Positions 8,608 through 17,549 of a stretch of DNA of 64,000 bases are shown here, one piece after another. A program made the position numbers and the translations under genes. The notes under the pieces are model-generated. The model was not told the DNA's origin. It made no database searches and saw only the letters and a program-made list of their open reading frames with translations. Position 1 is the stretch's first letter; each line of letters opens with the position of its first letter. Source of the DNA: Micromonospora sp. LH3U1 (GTDB lineage: Bacteria > Actinomycetota > Actinomycetes > Mycobacteriales > Micromonosporaceae); the NCBI RefSeq assembly GCF_028475105.1, contig NZ_CP116936.1, forward strand, positions 6,509,501-6,573,500, given 5' to 3'.

Positions 8608-9903
8608 GTGCACGCCCTGCGGCGCTGGTGGCACGACACCGCAGGCGGGCTCCCCGCCACCTTCTGGTACCTCTGGGCCGGCCTGCTGATCAACCGGGCC
8701 GGCGCGTTCGCCATGCTGTTCCTCTCGCTGTACCTCACCGACGTGCGCGGAGCGAGCGTTGGGCTGGCCGGCGCGGTGGTCGGCGCGTACGGGGCCGGCG
8801 GGGCAGCCGGAACGCTGCTCGGAGGGGTGCTTGCCGACCGGTGGGGCCGCCGGGCAACCCTGCTCGCCGCGCACCTCGTCACGGCCGGCCTGATGGTGGC
8901 GCTCGCCTTCAGCCGACCACTGCTCCTGATCGCGGTGCTCTCCGCGCTGGTCGGCGTGGTCCACTCGATGCCTGGTCCGGCGTTCGTCGCGGCAATCGTC
9001 GACGTGGTGCCCGCTGAACGCCGCTCGCGCGCGTTCAACCTCCAGTTCTGGGCGTTCAACCTCGGAATGGCGGTCGCCTCACTGCTCGCTGGGGTGCTGG
9101 CCGAGGCGAGCTTCACCGCGCTGTTCCTGGTCGACGCCGGCGCAACCCTGACCGCCGCCGCCGTGATCGGTTGGAAGGTGCCGGAGACCCTGCGACTGGC
9201 CACTCCCACGGCCGAACTCCCGCACGCCACCCGCCCGGCGTCGAGGTCCGTCCGGCCCCGCCGACCAGGACTGCACACCGCGCTCACCGACCGCACCTTC
9301 CTGGTCTTCGTCGGGCTCACCTTCGTGCTGGCCGTGCTCACCATGCAGACTTCGACGATCATGCCGCTGGCCATGCGCGCGGACGGCCTGGGCCCATCGG
9401 CGTACGGGCTGGTGGTGGCACTCGGCGGCGCGCTGATCGTGGTCGGGCAACTGTTCGTGCCCCGGCTGATCGATCGGCACCGCAAGGACGTCGTGCTGGC
9501 CACCTCCACCGCGCTGCTGGCGCTCGGCTTCGGGGCGCTCGCCGTCGCCGACGAGCTGGCCATCTACCTGGGTGCCGCAGTGATCTGGACGGTCGGCTCG
9601 ATGCTCGCCGCCCCGCCGAACGCGCAGATCAACGCCGACCTGGCACCGCCGCAGCTACGGGCGCGGTACCAGTCCGTCTTCTACCTGACGTTCCCGGCCG
9701 CCGCCTTCGTCGCTCCCACTCTCGGCGGGGTGAGCCTGCAGCACCTCGGCGACCGGCACTGGTTGATCGTGGCCGGGCTGGGCCTGCTGGCCGCGCTCGG
9801 GCATCTACTTGCCGGGCCATCCCGGGAGCGGCACGTCGCCGCGCTGCGCCGGGCCGCCAGCCGGGAGTCGACAACGCCTGTGGAACGCGTGCCAGCCGCG
9901 TAA
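8608..9903 (+). CDS. MFS transporter (second of a tandem pair)
   Basis: A 431-aa transporter paralogous to its upstream neighbour, with matching order of segments: TFWYLWAGLLINRAGAF, GGVLADRWGRRATLL, DVVPAERRSRAFNLQFWAFNLG and GQLFVPRLIDRHRK. GTG at 8608 is preceded by GGAGG at good spacing. An AT-richer stretch just upstream (around 8560-8590) may hold its own promoter. It ends shortly before a strong terminator hairpin. Substrate unknown; the pair could export a specialised metabolite or drug. Confidence 0.88.
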   Translation: MHALRRWWHDTAGGLPATFWYLWAGLLINRAGAFAMLFLSLYLTDVRGASVGLAGAVVGAYGAGGAAGTLLGGVLADRWGRRATLLAAHLVTAGLMVALAFSRPLLLIAVLSALVGVVHSMPGPAFVAAIVDVVPAERRSRAFNLQFWAFNLGMAVASLLAGVLAEASFTALFLVDAGATLTAAAVIGWKVPETLRLATPTAELPHATRPASRSVRPRRPGLHTALTDRTFLVFVGLTFVLAVLTMQTSTIMPLAMRADGLGPSAYGLVVALGGALIVVGQLFVPRLIDRHRKDVVLATSTALLALGFGALAVADELAIYLGAAVIWTVGSMLAAPPNAQINADLAPPQLRARYQSVFYLTFPAAAFVAPTLGGVSLQHLGDRHWLIVAGLGLLAALGHLLAGPSRERHVAALRRAASRESTTPVERVPAA

Positions 9904-10378
9904 CCCGCCAATCCGGGCACCCGAATGACCACCCACACACGCGCAGAGGCGTGCCGGCCCGAGGCCTATTCGTGCATGCCCTTTGCGCACATTGGTCGCC
10001 TTGCGCCCCACCGTCCACGCAAAGCGCCCACCACGTCCCTAAGGTCGTGGTGGGCGCCCGCCGGTGGGGCCGGCGGCGGCGGGCAACACTCACCCCCGTA
10101 AGCATCGCCCGCTCACGCCGCCGGTCCAAACAGGTGGGAACCGTCCCCCAACGGTTAATCCACCCGTCCCCTCGCGCCTCGCCTGGTGCGCGGATCTGAT
10201 CGATCCGCCGCTCCCCCGAACGTTTCCAAGCGTGGCGCGGTGCAATAAAGCTAGTTCGCCCGGATTCTGAATTCAACCTAGAACGGCTGTTCCGCCGGTC
10301 ACAACTGGCGAGTATCCGCTGCTCGGGCCTCGATCTTTGGCAACAGCGGCGTACCCGTCAGCCATTCCCGCAAACACC
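9904..10378. other. intergenic region of about 475 bp without a gene
   Basis: Apart from the stem-loop at 10024-10057 I see no credible gene here. Short frames on both strands lack start signals and family resemblance. It separates the convergent MFS gene and the H1-like gene. Confidence 0.6.
10024..10057 (+). terminator. 12-bp stem-loop terminator after the MFS pair
   Basis: Perfect 12-nt arms (GCGCCCACCACG and CGTGGTGGGCGC) surround a 10-nt loop, about 120 bp after the second MFS stop codon. No U tract. Confidence 0.65.
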
Positions 10379-11497
10379 TCAACCGTCTTCCCGATCCGGT
10401 GACTCGGTCCGGAAGAAGTTGCTCTGCCGGCCGTCGCGCATCTGTTCCTGATAAATCAGGTTCAGCCGGCGCAGGTCAAAGGTGTAGAACCACTCATCCC
10501 AGGTGATCTCACGGATCCGGCTACTTTCCCGGTATCCGGGGATGTTGAAGGTCAACACACCCGCCCTGCCGTCCCGCTCGGTGCCAGCGATGGTCGCCGG
10601 CTTCGCTCCGCGCTCTCGGGCCCAGCGCTGGATCACCTCATGATTCGTGGTGATCAGGCTCCGTCCCGGCCGCTCCGGCCGGTCCATGATCGACGAGATT
10701 ACCTGGGAGCTGCTGACCGACCGCCCAGTGCCCCGTCCGGTCCGGATCCCACCGGCAGCCGTGCTCCCCCCGGTCGACCGGGGCGCCGTCCGCTTGGCAG
10801 GCGCCGCGCGCTTGGCCGTGGTGCGCTTGGTAGGCGCCGCGCGCTTGGCCGTGGTGCGCTTGGCAGGCGCAGCGCGCTTGGCCGCCGGCCGCGCCGGCGC
10901 CTTCTTCGCCGGTGCCTTCCGCGCAGGCGCCGTCCGGGCCGTCGCTGTCTTACGGGCAGCCGTCGTCTTACGCGCGGCTGTCGACTTACGCGCGGCTGTC
11001 GACTTACGGGCAGCTGTCGTCTTACGCGCAGCTGTCGACGTCGCCGCCGGTGTCGTCTTCTTCGCCGCCGTTGTCTTCTTTGCCGCCGTCGACTTACGCA
11101 CGGCAGTCGTCTTCTTCGCGGCGGCCCGCTTCGCGGGTGCGCTCTTGTTCGCCGGCGCGGCCTTCGCGCGGCTCGGCGCCGCCCTGGCCGCCGACTTCTT
11201 GGTGGCGGCGGCACGACCCGCCGACGCCCTGGTGCCGGCGGCCCGGCCCGATGGGCCGGTGCTGCTCCGACCCGCGCCGGACCGCATCGAACGCACCAAC
11301 TGTTTCACCAGGTCAGGCTTGCGCAGCGCGGAGATCCCGGAGACCCCGCGTTTGCGTAGTTGTCCGCGGATGTCGTCCACCCGCATTCGGGAGATCTCCG
11401 ACTCGGAGACTCCAGGGGTACCCGGCGTCTGGTTGCCGGCCTGTCGCTTGGTCCTGGTCGCAGTTGCGCCGCGACCTGAGCTGTTCCGCTGAGCCAT
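10379..11497 (-). CDS. H1-like basic protein with SAP/Rho_N head and conserved C-terminal domain
   Basis: A 372-aa three-part protein. Residues about 30-75 resemble a SAP/Rho N-terminal helix pair (MRVDDIRGQLRKRGVSGIS, then KPDLVKQL). Residues about 80-270 are a low-complexity Ala/Lys/Pro/Thr/Arg tract made of KTTAARKS- and PAKR-type units, like histone H1 or the tails of actinobacterial HU proteins. The last 90 residues form a compact domain (NHEVIQRWARERGAKPATI ... EITWDEWFYTFDLRRLNLIYQEQ). This suggests a nucleoid-associated nucleic-acid-binding protein; the C-terminal role is unknown to me. The start at ATG 11497 has GGAG upstream. Confidence 0.75.
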   Translation of the reverse strand: MAQRNSSGRGATATRTKRQAGNQTPGTPGVSESEISRMRVDDIRGQLRKRGVSGISALRKPDLVKQLVRSMRSGAGRSSTGPSGRAAGTRASAGRAAATKKSAARAAPSRAKAAPANKSAPAKRAAAKKTTAVRKSTAAKKTTAAKKTTPAATSTAARKTTAARKSTAARKSTAARKTTAARKTATARTAPARKAPAKKAPARPAAKRAAPAKRTTAKRAAPTKRTTAKRAAPAKRTAPRSTGGSTAAGGIRTGRGTGRSVSSSQVISSIMDRPERPGRSLITTNHEVIQRWARERGAKPATIAGTERDGRAGVLTFNIPGYRESSRIREITWDEWFYTFDLRRLNLIYQEQMRDGRQSNFFRTESPDREDG

Positions 11498-11622
11498 GGG
11501 ACGCTCCGCTCCTTGACACTCCGTCTTCGGCGCGCGGGGGTCCCTTGCCGCACCGCGCGGTGCGGCATACCCGTCAGGAGCACTCCGAACCACCTGCGAC
11601 AGACCAGGTCAGGGCTGAGCGG

Positions 11623-12138
11623 TCAGGCCGGGTCGGGGCCGGAGCCGGAGGGCTCGAAGAGATGGGCGAACGCAGCCAGGTTGGCGGTCGACTCGCCACG
11701 CTTGACCCGCCACTCGTACTCGCGCCGGATCGAGCTGCCGAAGCCGATCTCCAACATCGTGTCGAACGACTCGTCGGCGTACGTGAGCACGGCACCGAAC
11801 AACCGGTCCAACTCGTCGGCGTCGACGCCGGCCGGATTGACCCGCCCGGTCAGGTACACGTCGCCGACCGCGTCGGTGGAGAAGGAGACCCCGTACATCC
11901 GGGCGTTGCGCTGCAACAGCCAGGCCCACAGCTCCTCACGGCGTTCGTCCGGCTGACGCATCACGAACGCCTCGACCCGCAGCGCGTGCTCACCGACGAT
12001 CAGGTTGCAGACCGTCTTGAGCTTGTGGGTGCCCGGCAGGGTCACCGCATACGAGTCGGGGCCGGTCGACTCCCACACCAGGTCACGCTCGGCACAGACC
12101 GACTCGATCAGGGTCGCAAGATCGCTCTTCGGGCTCAC
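11623..12138 (-). CDS. YbjN domain protein (Rv0487-like)
   Basis: A 171-aa protein with the YbjN/type III chaperone-like alpha-beta pattern: an N-terminal helix, repeated strands (KLKTVCNLIVGEHALRVEAFVMRQP) and the helical segment EELWAWLLQRNARMYGVSF. The start is GTG 12138, 7 nt after TAGAGT, so probably leaderless; GTG 12147 is the alternative. It sits just downstream of mshA in the same direction, as I recall for the mycobacterial homologue Rv0487. Function unknown; a chaperone-like role is family inference. Confidence 0.8.
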   Translation of the reverse strand: MSPKSDLATLIESVCAERDLVWESTGPDSYAVTLPGTHKLKTVCNLIVGEHALRVEAFVMRQPDERREELWAWLLQRNARMYGVSFSTDAVGDVYLTGRVNPAGVDADELDRLFGAVLTYADESFDTMLEIGFGSSIRREYEWRVKRGESTANLAAFAHLFEPSGSGPDPA

Positions 12139-12195
12139 CGGACCCACTCTACGACCGACCCGGCCGACGCACCGGTTGGCGACCGACGCCCCCGG

Positions 12196-13560
12196 TCACC
12201 AGGAGCAGGAGAGCGCAGGGTCGGCCACCAGGTCCGCCGCGAGCCGGGCACGGTGCCCGGCGATCGCCTCGCCGTACACACCGAGCAGACCGGCGACCGT
12301 ACGGTCCCAGGAGAAGTGCCGCGCGTGCTGCTCGGCGCCACGGGCCAGCACCGCCCGGAGGGCCTGGTCCGGCAGCAGACGGCCCAGCGCGCGGGCCCAG
12401 TCGACTGGGTCGTGCCCGTCGATCAGTACGCCGCTCACCTGATCCCGAACGGCGGTGACCAGACCTCCGACGGCGGCGGCCAGCACCGGCGTACCGCAGG
12501 CCTGTGCCTCCAGGGCGACCAGCCCGAACGATTCGTTGTGCGACGGCACCGCGACCAGATCGGCGGCCCGGTACAGGGCCGGCAGGTCGTCACCGGTGAG
12601 CGGCGGCAGGAACCGCACCCCGTCGGTGACCCCGAGCCGGGCGGCCAGCTCGATCAGCGCGGTCGGTCGGTCCAGCCCACTGCCACTGGGCCCGCCACAG
12701 ATCACCACGGTCACCTGGTCGGCCAGCGCCGGGTCGCGCTCCCGCAAGGCGGCGACCGCGCGGATCAACACGTCGGGCGCCTTGAGCGGCTGGATCCGAC
12801 CGACGAAGGCGACGACGTACCCGTCGGTCGGCAGCCCCAGCCTGCGGCGAGCCTCGCGGGCGGCCGCGGACCGGTCGCCCGGCGCGGGCCGGAACCGGTC
12901 CAGGTCGACGCCAGGCTGCACGACGGAGACCCGGGTCGGGTCGGCGTCGTACCGGTCAAGGAGGTCGGTGGCCTCGACCCGGGTGTTGGCGACCAGCCGG
13001 TCCGCCTCGGCGACCACCTGTTCCTCACCGATCACCCGGGCCTTGGGCTCTGGCCGGTCGCCGGCCGCGAGCTGGGCGTTCTTGACCTTCGCCAGGGTGT
13101 GCGCGGTGTGCACCAGCGGCACCCCCCAACGCTCCTTGGCCAGCCAGCCCACCTGGCCGGAGAGCCAGTAGTGGGAGTGGATCAGGTCGTAGTGCCCGGG
13201 CGGGCGGGACGCCTCGGCCCGCAGCACCCCGGCGGTGAAGGCGCAGAGCTGGCCGGGCAACTCCTCCTTGGTGAGGCCCTCCAGAGGGCCGGAGGTGATG
13301 TGCCGGACCTGCACGCCAGGTGCCATCTCGACCACCGGGGGCAGGTCACCGGAGGTGGCCCGGGTGAAGATCTCCACCTCGACGTTGGCCTCCGCGAGTC
13401 GCCGGGCGACCTCGAGGATGTAGACGTTCATTCCGCCGGCGTCGCCCGTGCCCGGCTGATGCAGGGGGGAGGTGTGCACCGACAGGGTGGCGATGCGGCG
13501 AGGGCGGGGCCACGGTTGGGCACCTCGCTGACGTCCGACACCGGTGTGCATTTCCGCCAC
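12196..13560 (-). CDS. mshA: D-inositol-3-phosphate glycosyltransferase MshA
   Basis: A 454-aa GT-B (GT4) enzyme performing the first step of mycothiol synthesis: transfer of GlcNAc from UDP-GlcNAc to inositol 3-phosphate. The diagnostic N-terminal signature is SVHTSPLHQPGTGDAGGMNV; others include HSHYWLSG, VGRIQPLKAPDVL and the nucleotide-sugar site SHNESFGLVALEAQACGTPV with its E-x7-E. The start chosen is GTG 13560, five bases after AAAGGAG; ATG 13551 lies too far from the ribosome site. It belongs with mshD (52070) and a mycothiol-dependent isomerase-like protein (16608). Confidence 0.94.
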   Translation of the reverse strand: MAEMHTGVGRQRGAQPWPRPRRIATLSVHTSPLHQPGTGDAGGMNVYILEVARRLAEANVEVEIFTRATSGDLPPVVEMAPGVQVRHITSGPLEGLTKEELPGQLCAFTAGVLRAEASRPPGHYDLIHSHYWLSGQVGWLAKERWGVPLVHTAHTLAKVKNAQLAAGDRPEPKARVIGEEQVVAEADRLVANTRVEATDLLDRYDADPTRVSVVQPGVDLDRFRPAPGDRSAAAREARRRLGLPTDGYVVAFVGRIQPLKAPDVLIRAVAALRERDPALADQVTVVICGGPSGSGLDRPTALIELAARLGVTDGVRFLPPLTGDDLPALYRAADLVAVPSHNESFGLVALEAQACGTPVLAAAVGGLVTAVRDQVSGVLIDGHDPVDWARALGRLLPDQALRAVLARGAEQHARHFSWDRTVAGLLGVYGEAIAGHRARLAADLVADPALSCSW

Positions 13561-13764
13561 GTCCGCTCCTTTGCCACGGTTAATGCCGTCTCGCACGACC
13601 GGCGCTTCTCGGTCAACCTGTACGCCGGATGTCATCTTCCCCATCGGGCTTTGGAAATTCCCCGGCGCGGCCCCGCGGGGTGACGGACCTCATCACCGCA
13701 CGCCCGTCAATGGGCCCCCACGCCCGGTCGGGGCGGGTCCTGCGGCCGGGGTGACAATGTCGGG

Positions 13765-14529
13765 ATGACCGCCATCGCCATCGTCACCGGAGCGTCCAGC
13801 GGGATCGGCGCGGCCACGGCCCGCCGACTCGCCGCCGAGGGCTTCCACGTGCTCGCCGCCGCCCGCCGCGCCGAACGGCTCGCCGACCTGGTTGCCGAGA
13901 TCACCGCCGCTGGCGGGCAGGCCACCGCGGTGACCTGCGACATCACCTCGGACGAGTCGGTGGCCGGGCTGGCCGAGGCCGCCGCCCAGGCACCCGGACC
14001 GGTCACCCTGCTGGTCAACAACGCCGGCGGAGCGCGTGGGCTGGACCCGGTGGAGTCCGGCTCGGTCGCCGACTGGCAGTGGATGTACGACGTCAACGTG
14101 CTCGGCACGCTGCGGGTCACTCAGGCGCTGCTGCCGGCGCTGGAGGCGTCCGGCTCCGGCACCATCGTGGTGGTCTCCTCCACCGCCGGCCTGACCGTGT
14201 ACGAAGGCGGGGGCGGCTACACCGCGGCGAAGCACGCACAGACCGCCATCGCCGGCACACTCCGTCTGGAGTTGTGCGGCCGACCGCTGCGGGTGATCGA
14301 GATCGACCCGGGCATGGTGAAGACCGACGAGTTCGGGCTGGTCCGCTTCGAGGGCGACGCGGAACGGGCCGCCGCCGTCTACGCCGGGGTGCCCGATCCG
14401 TTGGTCGCCGAGGACGTCGCCGACTGCATCGCCTGGTGCGCCACCCGCCCCGAACACGTCAACGTCGACCGCCTGGTGGTCCGGCCGCGGGCGCAGGCAG
14501 CCCAGCACAAGGTGCACCGGGTCTCCTGA
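13765..14529 (+). CDS. short-chain dehydrogenase/reductase
   Basis: A 254-aa classical SDR. The Rossmann motif TGASSGIG is at residues 8-15, with NNAG near residue 91 and the active site as a Ser in VVSSTAG plus Y-T-A-A-K. It uses NAD(P)H; the substrate is unknown. A GACAAT hexamer six bases before the ATG hints at a leaderless transcript. It is divergent from mshA, as I recall for Rv0484c in mycobacteria, and is followed by a methyltransferase-like gene after 22 bp, so the two probably form an operon. Confidence 0.9.
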   Translation: MTAIAIVTGASSGIGAATARRLAAEGFHVLAAARRAERLADLVAEITAAGGQATAVTCDITSDESVAGLAEAAAQAPGPVTLLVNNAGGARGLDPVESGSVADWQWMYDVNVLGTLRVTQALLPALEASGSGTIVVVSSTAGLTVYEGGGGYTAAKHAQTAIAGTLRLELCGRPLRVIEIDPGMVKTDEFGLVRFEGDAERAAAVYAGVPDPLVAEDVADCIAWCATRPEHVNVDRLVVRPRAQAAQHKVHRVS

Positions 14530-14551
14530 GGTCGTCGACAGGGAGGGCGGC

Positions 14552-15340
14552 ATGAGCGGTGCGGCGCGGCATCGGCCGCTCGGCGTGGTCACCCGGGGCA
14601 CGACCAACCCGAACCGGCTCCGTCGGGTGGACAACTGGATCGTCGCCACCTGCGCCGACCGGCTGTTGGCGGCGGCCGACCCGTTGGTGGTCGACCTCGG
14701 CTACGGCGCCACCCCGGTGACCGCAGTCGAACTGCGCGCTCGGCTGGCGGCGGGGGTTCGTCCCGACGTACGGCTGGTCGGGTTGGAAATCGACCCGGCC
14801 CGTGTGGCCGCCGCGGCACCGGCCGCCGACCCACCTGGCCTGACGTTCGCCCGTGGCGGGTTCGAGTTGGCCGGGCTCCGGCCGGTGCTGGTCCGCGCGT
14901 TCAATGTGCTGCGGCAGTACGACGAGAGCGAGGTGCCCGACGCCTGGCGGACGATGACCACCGCGCTCGCCCCGGGTGGGGTACTCGTCGAGGGCACGTG
15001 CGACGAGTTGGGGCGGCTCGCCACCTGGCTGCTGATCGACGCCGACGGCCCCCGGACGCTGACCCTGGCAGCGAAGCTCACCACGCTGGGCAGCCCTGCC
15101 GAGTTGGCGGAGCGACTGCCCAAGGCACTGATCCACCGCAACGTCCCCGGTGAGCCGGTGCACGATCTGATCCGTGCGCTGGACGACGCCTGGCAGGCCG
15201 CCGCCCCCTACGCCACCTTCGGCCCCCGCCAACGCTGGGTGAGAGCGGTAGCCCGTCTACGCGAGACCGGCTGGCCCATCCTCAACGGCCCCAACCGCTG
15301 GCGCCAGGGCGAGTTGACCCTCCCCTGGCCCCTCCCCTAA
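14552..15340 (+). CDS. class I SAM-dependent methyltransferase-like protein
   Basis: A 262-aa protein with a Rossmann-like core: VVDLGYGATPVTAVELR in place of the usual glycine-rich loop, then VGLEIDPARVAAA as the acidic cofactor loop and LAPGGVLVEGTCDE as strand 4. An SAM-dependent activity is likely but the divergent loop makes the substrate, or even catalysis, uncertain. ATG 14552 is preceded by GGGAGG. It is cotranscribed with the SDR and convergent with murB. Confidence 0.72.
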   Translation: MSGAARHRPLGVVTRGTTNPNRLRRVDNWIVATCADRLLAAADPLVVDLGYGATPVTAVELRARLAAGVRPDVRLVGLEIDPARVAAAAPAADPPGLTFARGGFELAGLRPVLVRAFNVLRQYDESEVPDAWRTMTTALAPGGVLVEGTCDELGRLATWLLIDADGPRTLTLAAKLTTLGSPAELAERLPKALIHRNVPGEPVHDLIRALDDAWQAAAPYATFGPRQRWVRAVARLRETGWPILNGPNRWRQGELTLPWPLP

Positions 15341-15353
15341 CCCCAACCCCCGT

Positions 15354-15421
15354 GATCTTGCACTTTCGGTCCTCGATCTGCGGCTTTAGGACTGCTATGT
15401 CCCGGCAGAAAGTGCAAGATC
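15354..15421. repeat. 14-bp perfect inverted repeat with 40-nt loop
   Basis: Arms GATCTTGCACTTTC (15354-15367) and GAAAGTGCAAGATC (15408-15421) lie between the convergent methyltransferase-like gene and murB. It could terminate both, but its architecture matches other intergenic hairpins in the window (23200, 57475, 58559). Confidence 0.7.
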
Positions 15422-15447
15422 GCCGAAAGCCAGGGGGTGGGGGTGGT

Positions 15448-16539
15448 TTAGAGGGCGCAGTTGATGAGGACGGGTTCGGGGTGGAGGGTCACGCCGAAGC
15501 GGGCGTGCACCGTGTCACGGATGTCGCGGGCCAGCATCAGCAGGTCGGCGGTGTGGGCTGCGCCGCTGTGGTTGGTGAGGGCCAGGGTGTGCTTGCTGGA
15601 GATGCTGACTCCGCCCTCGCCGGGGTGGCCCCTGGTGAAGCCGGCCTTGTCGATCAGCCACGCCGCGCTCACCTTGACCATGCCGTCGACCCCGGGCCAG
15701 GCGGGCGGGTCGCCCAGCTCGGCGGCGCGCTCCAGGAACAGCTCGTACGTCGCCCGGTCGAGCACCGGGTTGGTGAAGAAGGAGCCGACCGAGCGAGTGT
15801 CCGGGTCGTTGGCGTCGAGCACCATGCCCTTGCCCGCACGCAGCCGCAGCACCGCCGCTCGGGCCTCCGCCAGCGGCACCTGGTCGCCGACTTCGACACC
15901 GAGCGCCCTGGCCAGCTCCGCGTAGCGCACCGGCCCGGAGAGCGGGGACCGGGTGAGCCGGAAGTCGACGGAGAGCACCACCCAGCGGTCCGCGTACTTG
16001 AAGATGCTGCCCCGGTAGGCGAACCCGCAGTCGGCGGCGGGGATGACCTGGCGGGTGCCCTCGACCCGGTCGTACACCTCGACGCCGGTGATCGTCTCGG
16101 CGACCTCCTGGCCGTACGCGCCGACGTTCTGGATCGGGGTGGCGCCGGTCGAGCCGGGGATGCCGGAGAGGCACTCCAGCCCGGCCCAGCCGTTCGCGAT
16201 CGTGGCGGCGACCAGGTCGTCCCACGGCTCGCCGGCCTCGACCCGTACGGTGACCGACCCGGCGTCCTCCGCGACGACGCGCAGGCCCCGGGAGCGCACC
16301 AGGACGACGGTGCCGGGGAAGCCGGAATCGCCGATCACCACGTTGCTGCCGCCGGCCAGGATCAGGACCGGCTCGTCGGCGGCCCGGACGGCTCGGACGG
16401 CTCGGACGATCTCGTCGGCGCTGCCCGCAGCCACGATCCGCTCGGCCGGCCCACCCATGCGCAGAGTGGTGTAGCTGGCCAGTGGACCAGGGATGGCACG
16501 ATCGGCGTCGGTTGTCGGCTGGGCGGAGGCGTCTGGCAC
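15448..16539 (-). CDS. murB: UDP-N-acetylenolpyruvoylglucosamine reductase MurB
   Basis: A 363-aa FAD enzyme reducing UDP-GlcNAc-enolpyruvate to UDP-MurNAc in peptidoglycan precursor synthesis. FAD-site motifs LAGGSNVVIGDSG and CLSGIPGSTGATPIQNVGAYG are present, with CGFAYRGSIFK, the catalytic serine region SVGSFFTNPV and the C-terminal HPEPVLI carrying the proton-relay glutamate. The start chosen is GTG 16539 (AAGG upstream); GTG 16548 is three codons longer. It is divergent from the 16608 gene. As I recall, murB lies near mshA in mycobacteria as well (Rv0482). Confidence 0.92.
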   Translation of the reverse strand: MPDASAQPTTDADRAIPGPLASYTTLRMGGPAERIVAAGSADEIVRAVRAVRAADEPVLILAGGSNVVIGDSGFPGTVVLVRSRGLRVVAEDAGSVTVRVEAGEPWDDLVAATIANGWAGLECLSGIPGSTGATPIQNVGAYGQEVAETITGVEVYDRVEGTRQVIPAADCGFAYRGSIFKYADRWVVLSVDFRLTRSPLSGPVRYAELARALGVEVGDQVPLAEARAAVLRLRAGKGMVLDANDPDTRSVGSFFTNPVLDRATYELFLERAAELGDPPAWPGVDGMVKVSAAWLIDKAGFTRGHPGEGGVSISSKHTLALTNHSGAAHTADLLMLARDIRDTVHARFGVTLHPEPVLINCAL

Positions 16540-16607
16540 GCCCTTCACCTTAGGCTGAGTAATAGCCGTGGCACCCACTGGTCGCCCGGCACCCCGGGAG
16601 GATGGCG

Positions 16608-17366
16608 ATGAGCAGACTGCAGGGCAGCAAGGATTTTTGGATCGGGGCGCTCCGGACGGAGGGTCCGGCTTTCGCGGCGGCGGTGGCTGAGGCGCCGCCG
16701 GAGACACCGGTGCTGTCCTGTCCGGGCTGGACGGTCAACGACCTGACACTGCACCTCGCTGGCATCTATCACTGGGTGTCGTCGTTCGTCGGCTCCGGCG
16801 TGACCGCGCAGCCGGCCCGCCGCGAGCCGCTCGAGGCGGACCCGGGTGTGAGCCCGCTCCAGCTCTGGCAGCAGGGGTACGACCGGCTGTTGACCGTCTT
16901 CGACGGGCTCGACCCGGAGGCACCGGCGTGGAACTGGGCGCCGCAGCCGAAGAAGGCCGGCTTCTGGCCGCGTCGGATGGCTCACGAGACGGCGGTGCAC
17001 CGCTGGGACGCCCAGCTCGCCATCGGGGCCGGTGACCCGGTCGAGGCGAAGCTCGCGGCCGACGGGGTGAGCGAGGTTCTGGACACCTGGCTGCCGGCGG
17101 GTCGGCGGCACGTGCCGGGCGACTGGCACGGGGTGGTGCAGCTTTCCGCAAGCGACGCGGCCCAGGAGTGGTATCTGCGGCTGCGCGGCGAGGGGGTGGC
17201 GCTGCTCGACACCGCGACCATCTTCGACCACGACGACCACCATGCTCGGGCGCAGGTCAGCGGCACGGCGAGCGACCTGCTGCTGGCGCTCTGGGGTCGG
17301 GTGAGCTTCGAGACGCTGGATGTCGCCGGCGACCGCGGCCTGCTGGACGGTCTGCGCCCCGACTGA
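16608..17366 (+). CDS. maleylpyruvate isomerase-family mycothiol-dependent protein (TIGR03083-like)
   Basis: A 252-aa protein of the DinB/MDMPI fold. The N-terminal helical bundle has metal-ligand segments with histidines in LHLAGIYHW and an E/H pair in HETAVHRWD, and the C-terminal domain ends in the LLLALWGR segment typical of the family. Family members use mycothiol as cofactor or thiol donor; the substrate is unknown. ATG 16608 has GGAGG six bases upstream, whereas ATG 16602 abuts it. Its closeness to mshA is consistent with a mycothiol role but may be chance. Confidence 0.8.
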   Translation: MSRLQGSKDFWIGALRTEGPAFAAAVAEAPPETPVLSCPGWTVNDLTLHLAGIYHWVSSFVGSGVTAQPARREPLEADPGVSPLQLWQQGYDRLLTVFDGLDPEAPAWNWAPQPKKAGFWPRRMAHETAVHRWDAQLAIGAGDPVEAKLAADGVSEVLDTWLPAGRRHVPGDWHGVVQLSASDAAQEWYLRLRGEGVALLDTATIFDHDDHHARAQVSGTASDLLLALWGRVSFETLDVAGDRGLLDGLRPD

Positions 17367-17443
17367 GCGGGCCTCTTCGACGAGGGCGTCACCCATTGAC
17401 GGGGGGCGCCCTCGAACACGTCGTGGGTCACGTCGGGATATCA

Positions 17444-17503
17444 AAGAGAGCGCTCTCTTGACAGGGCGTGGAGCGCCCACCACCCTGTCGTGAGAGCGCT
17501 CTC
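17444..17503 (+). promoter_or_regulatory. paired LacI-type operators upstream of the cellobiose operon
   Basis: A 16-bp perfect palindrome AAGAGAGCGCTCTCTT (17444-17459) and a second copy of its core GAGAGCGCTCTC (17492-17503) are 46 bp apart centre to centre. Both flank a TTGACA hexamer. The central GAGCGCTC resembles what I recall of the Streptomyces CebR box. The LacI-family gene at 22152 is the obvious candidate ligand; two operators suggest looping or cooperative repression. Confidence 0.8.
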
Positions 17504-17549
17504 TTGACCATCTGCCACCACCCACCCGCCTTGAGAGAGGTCGATACCC

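Noticed and set aside
10912..13683. 923-codon plus-strand open frame
   Set aside because: It runs antisense to the H1-like, YbjN and mshA genes, has no family features, and is a high-GC shadow frame.
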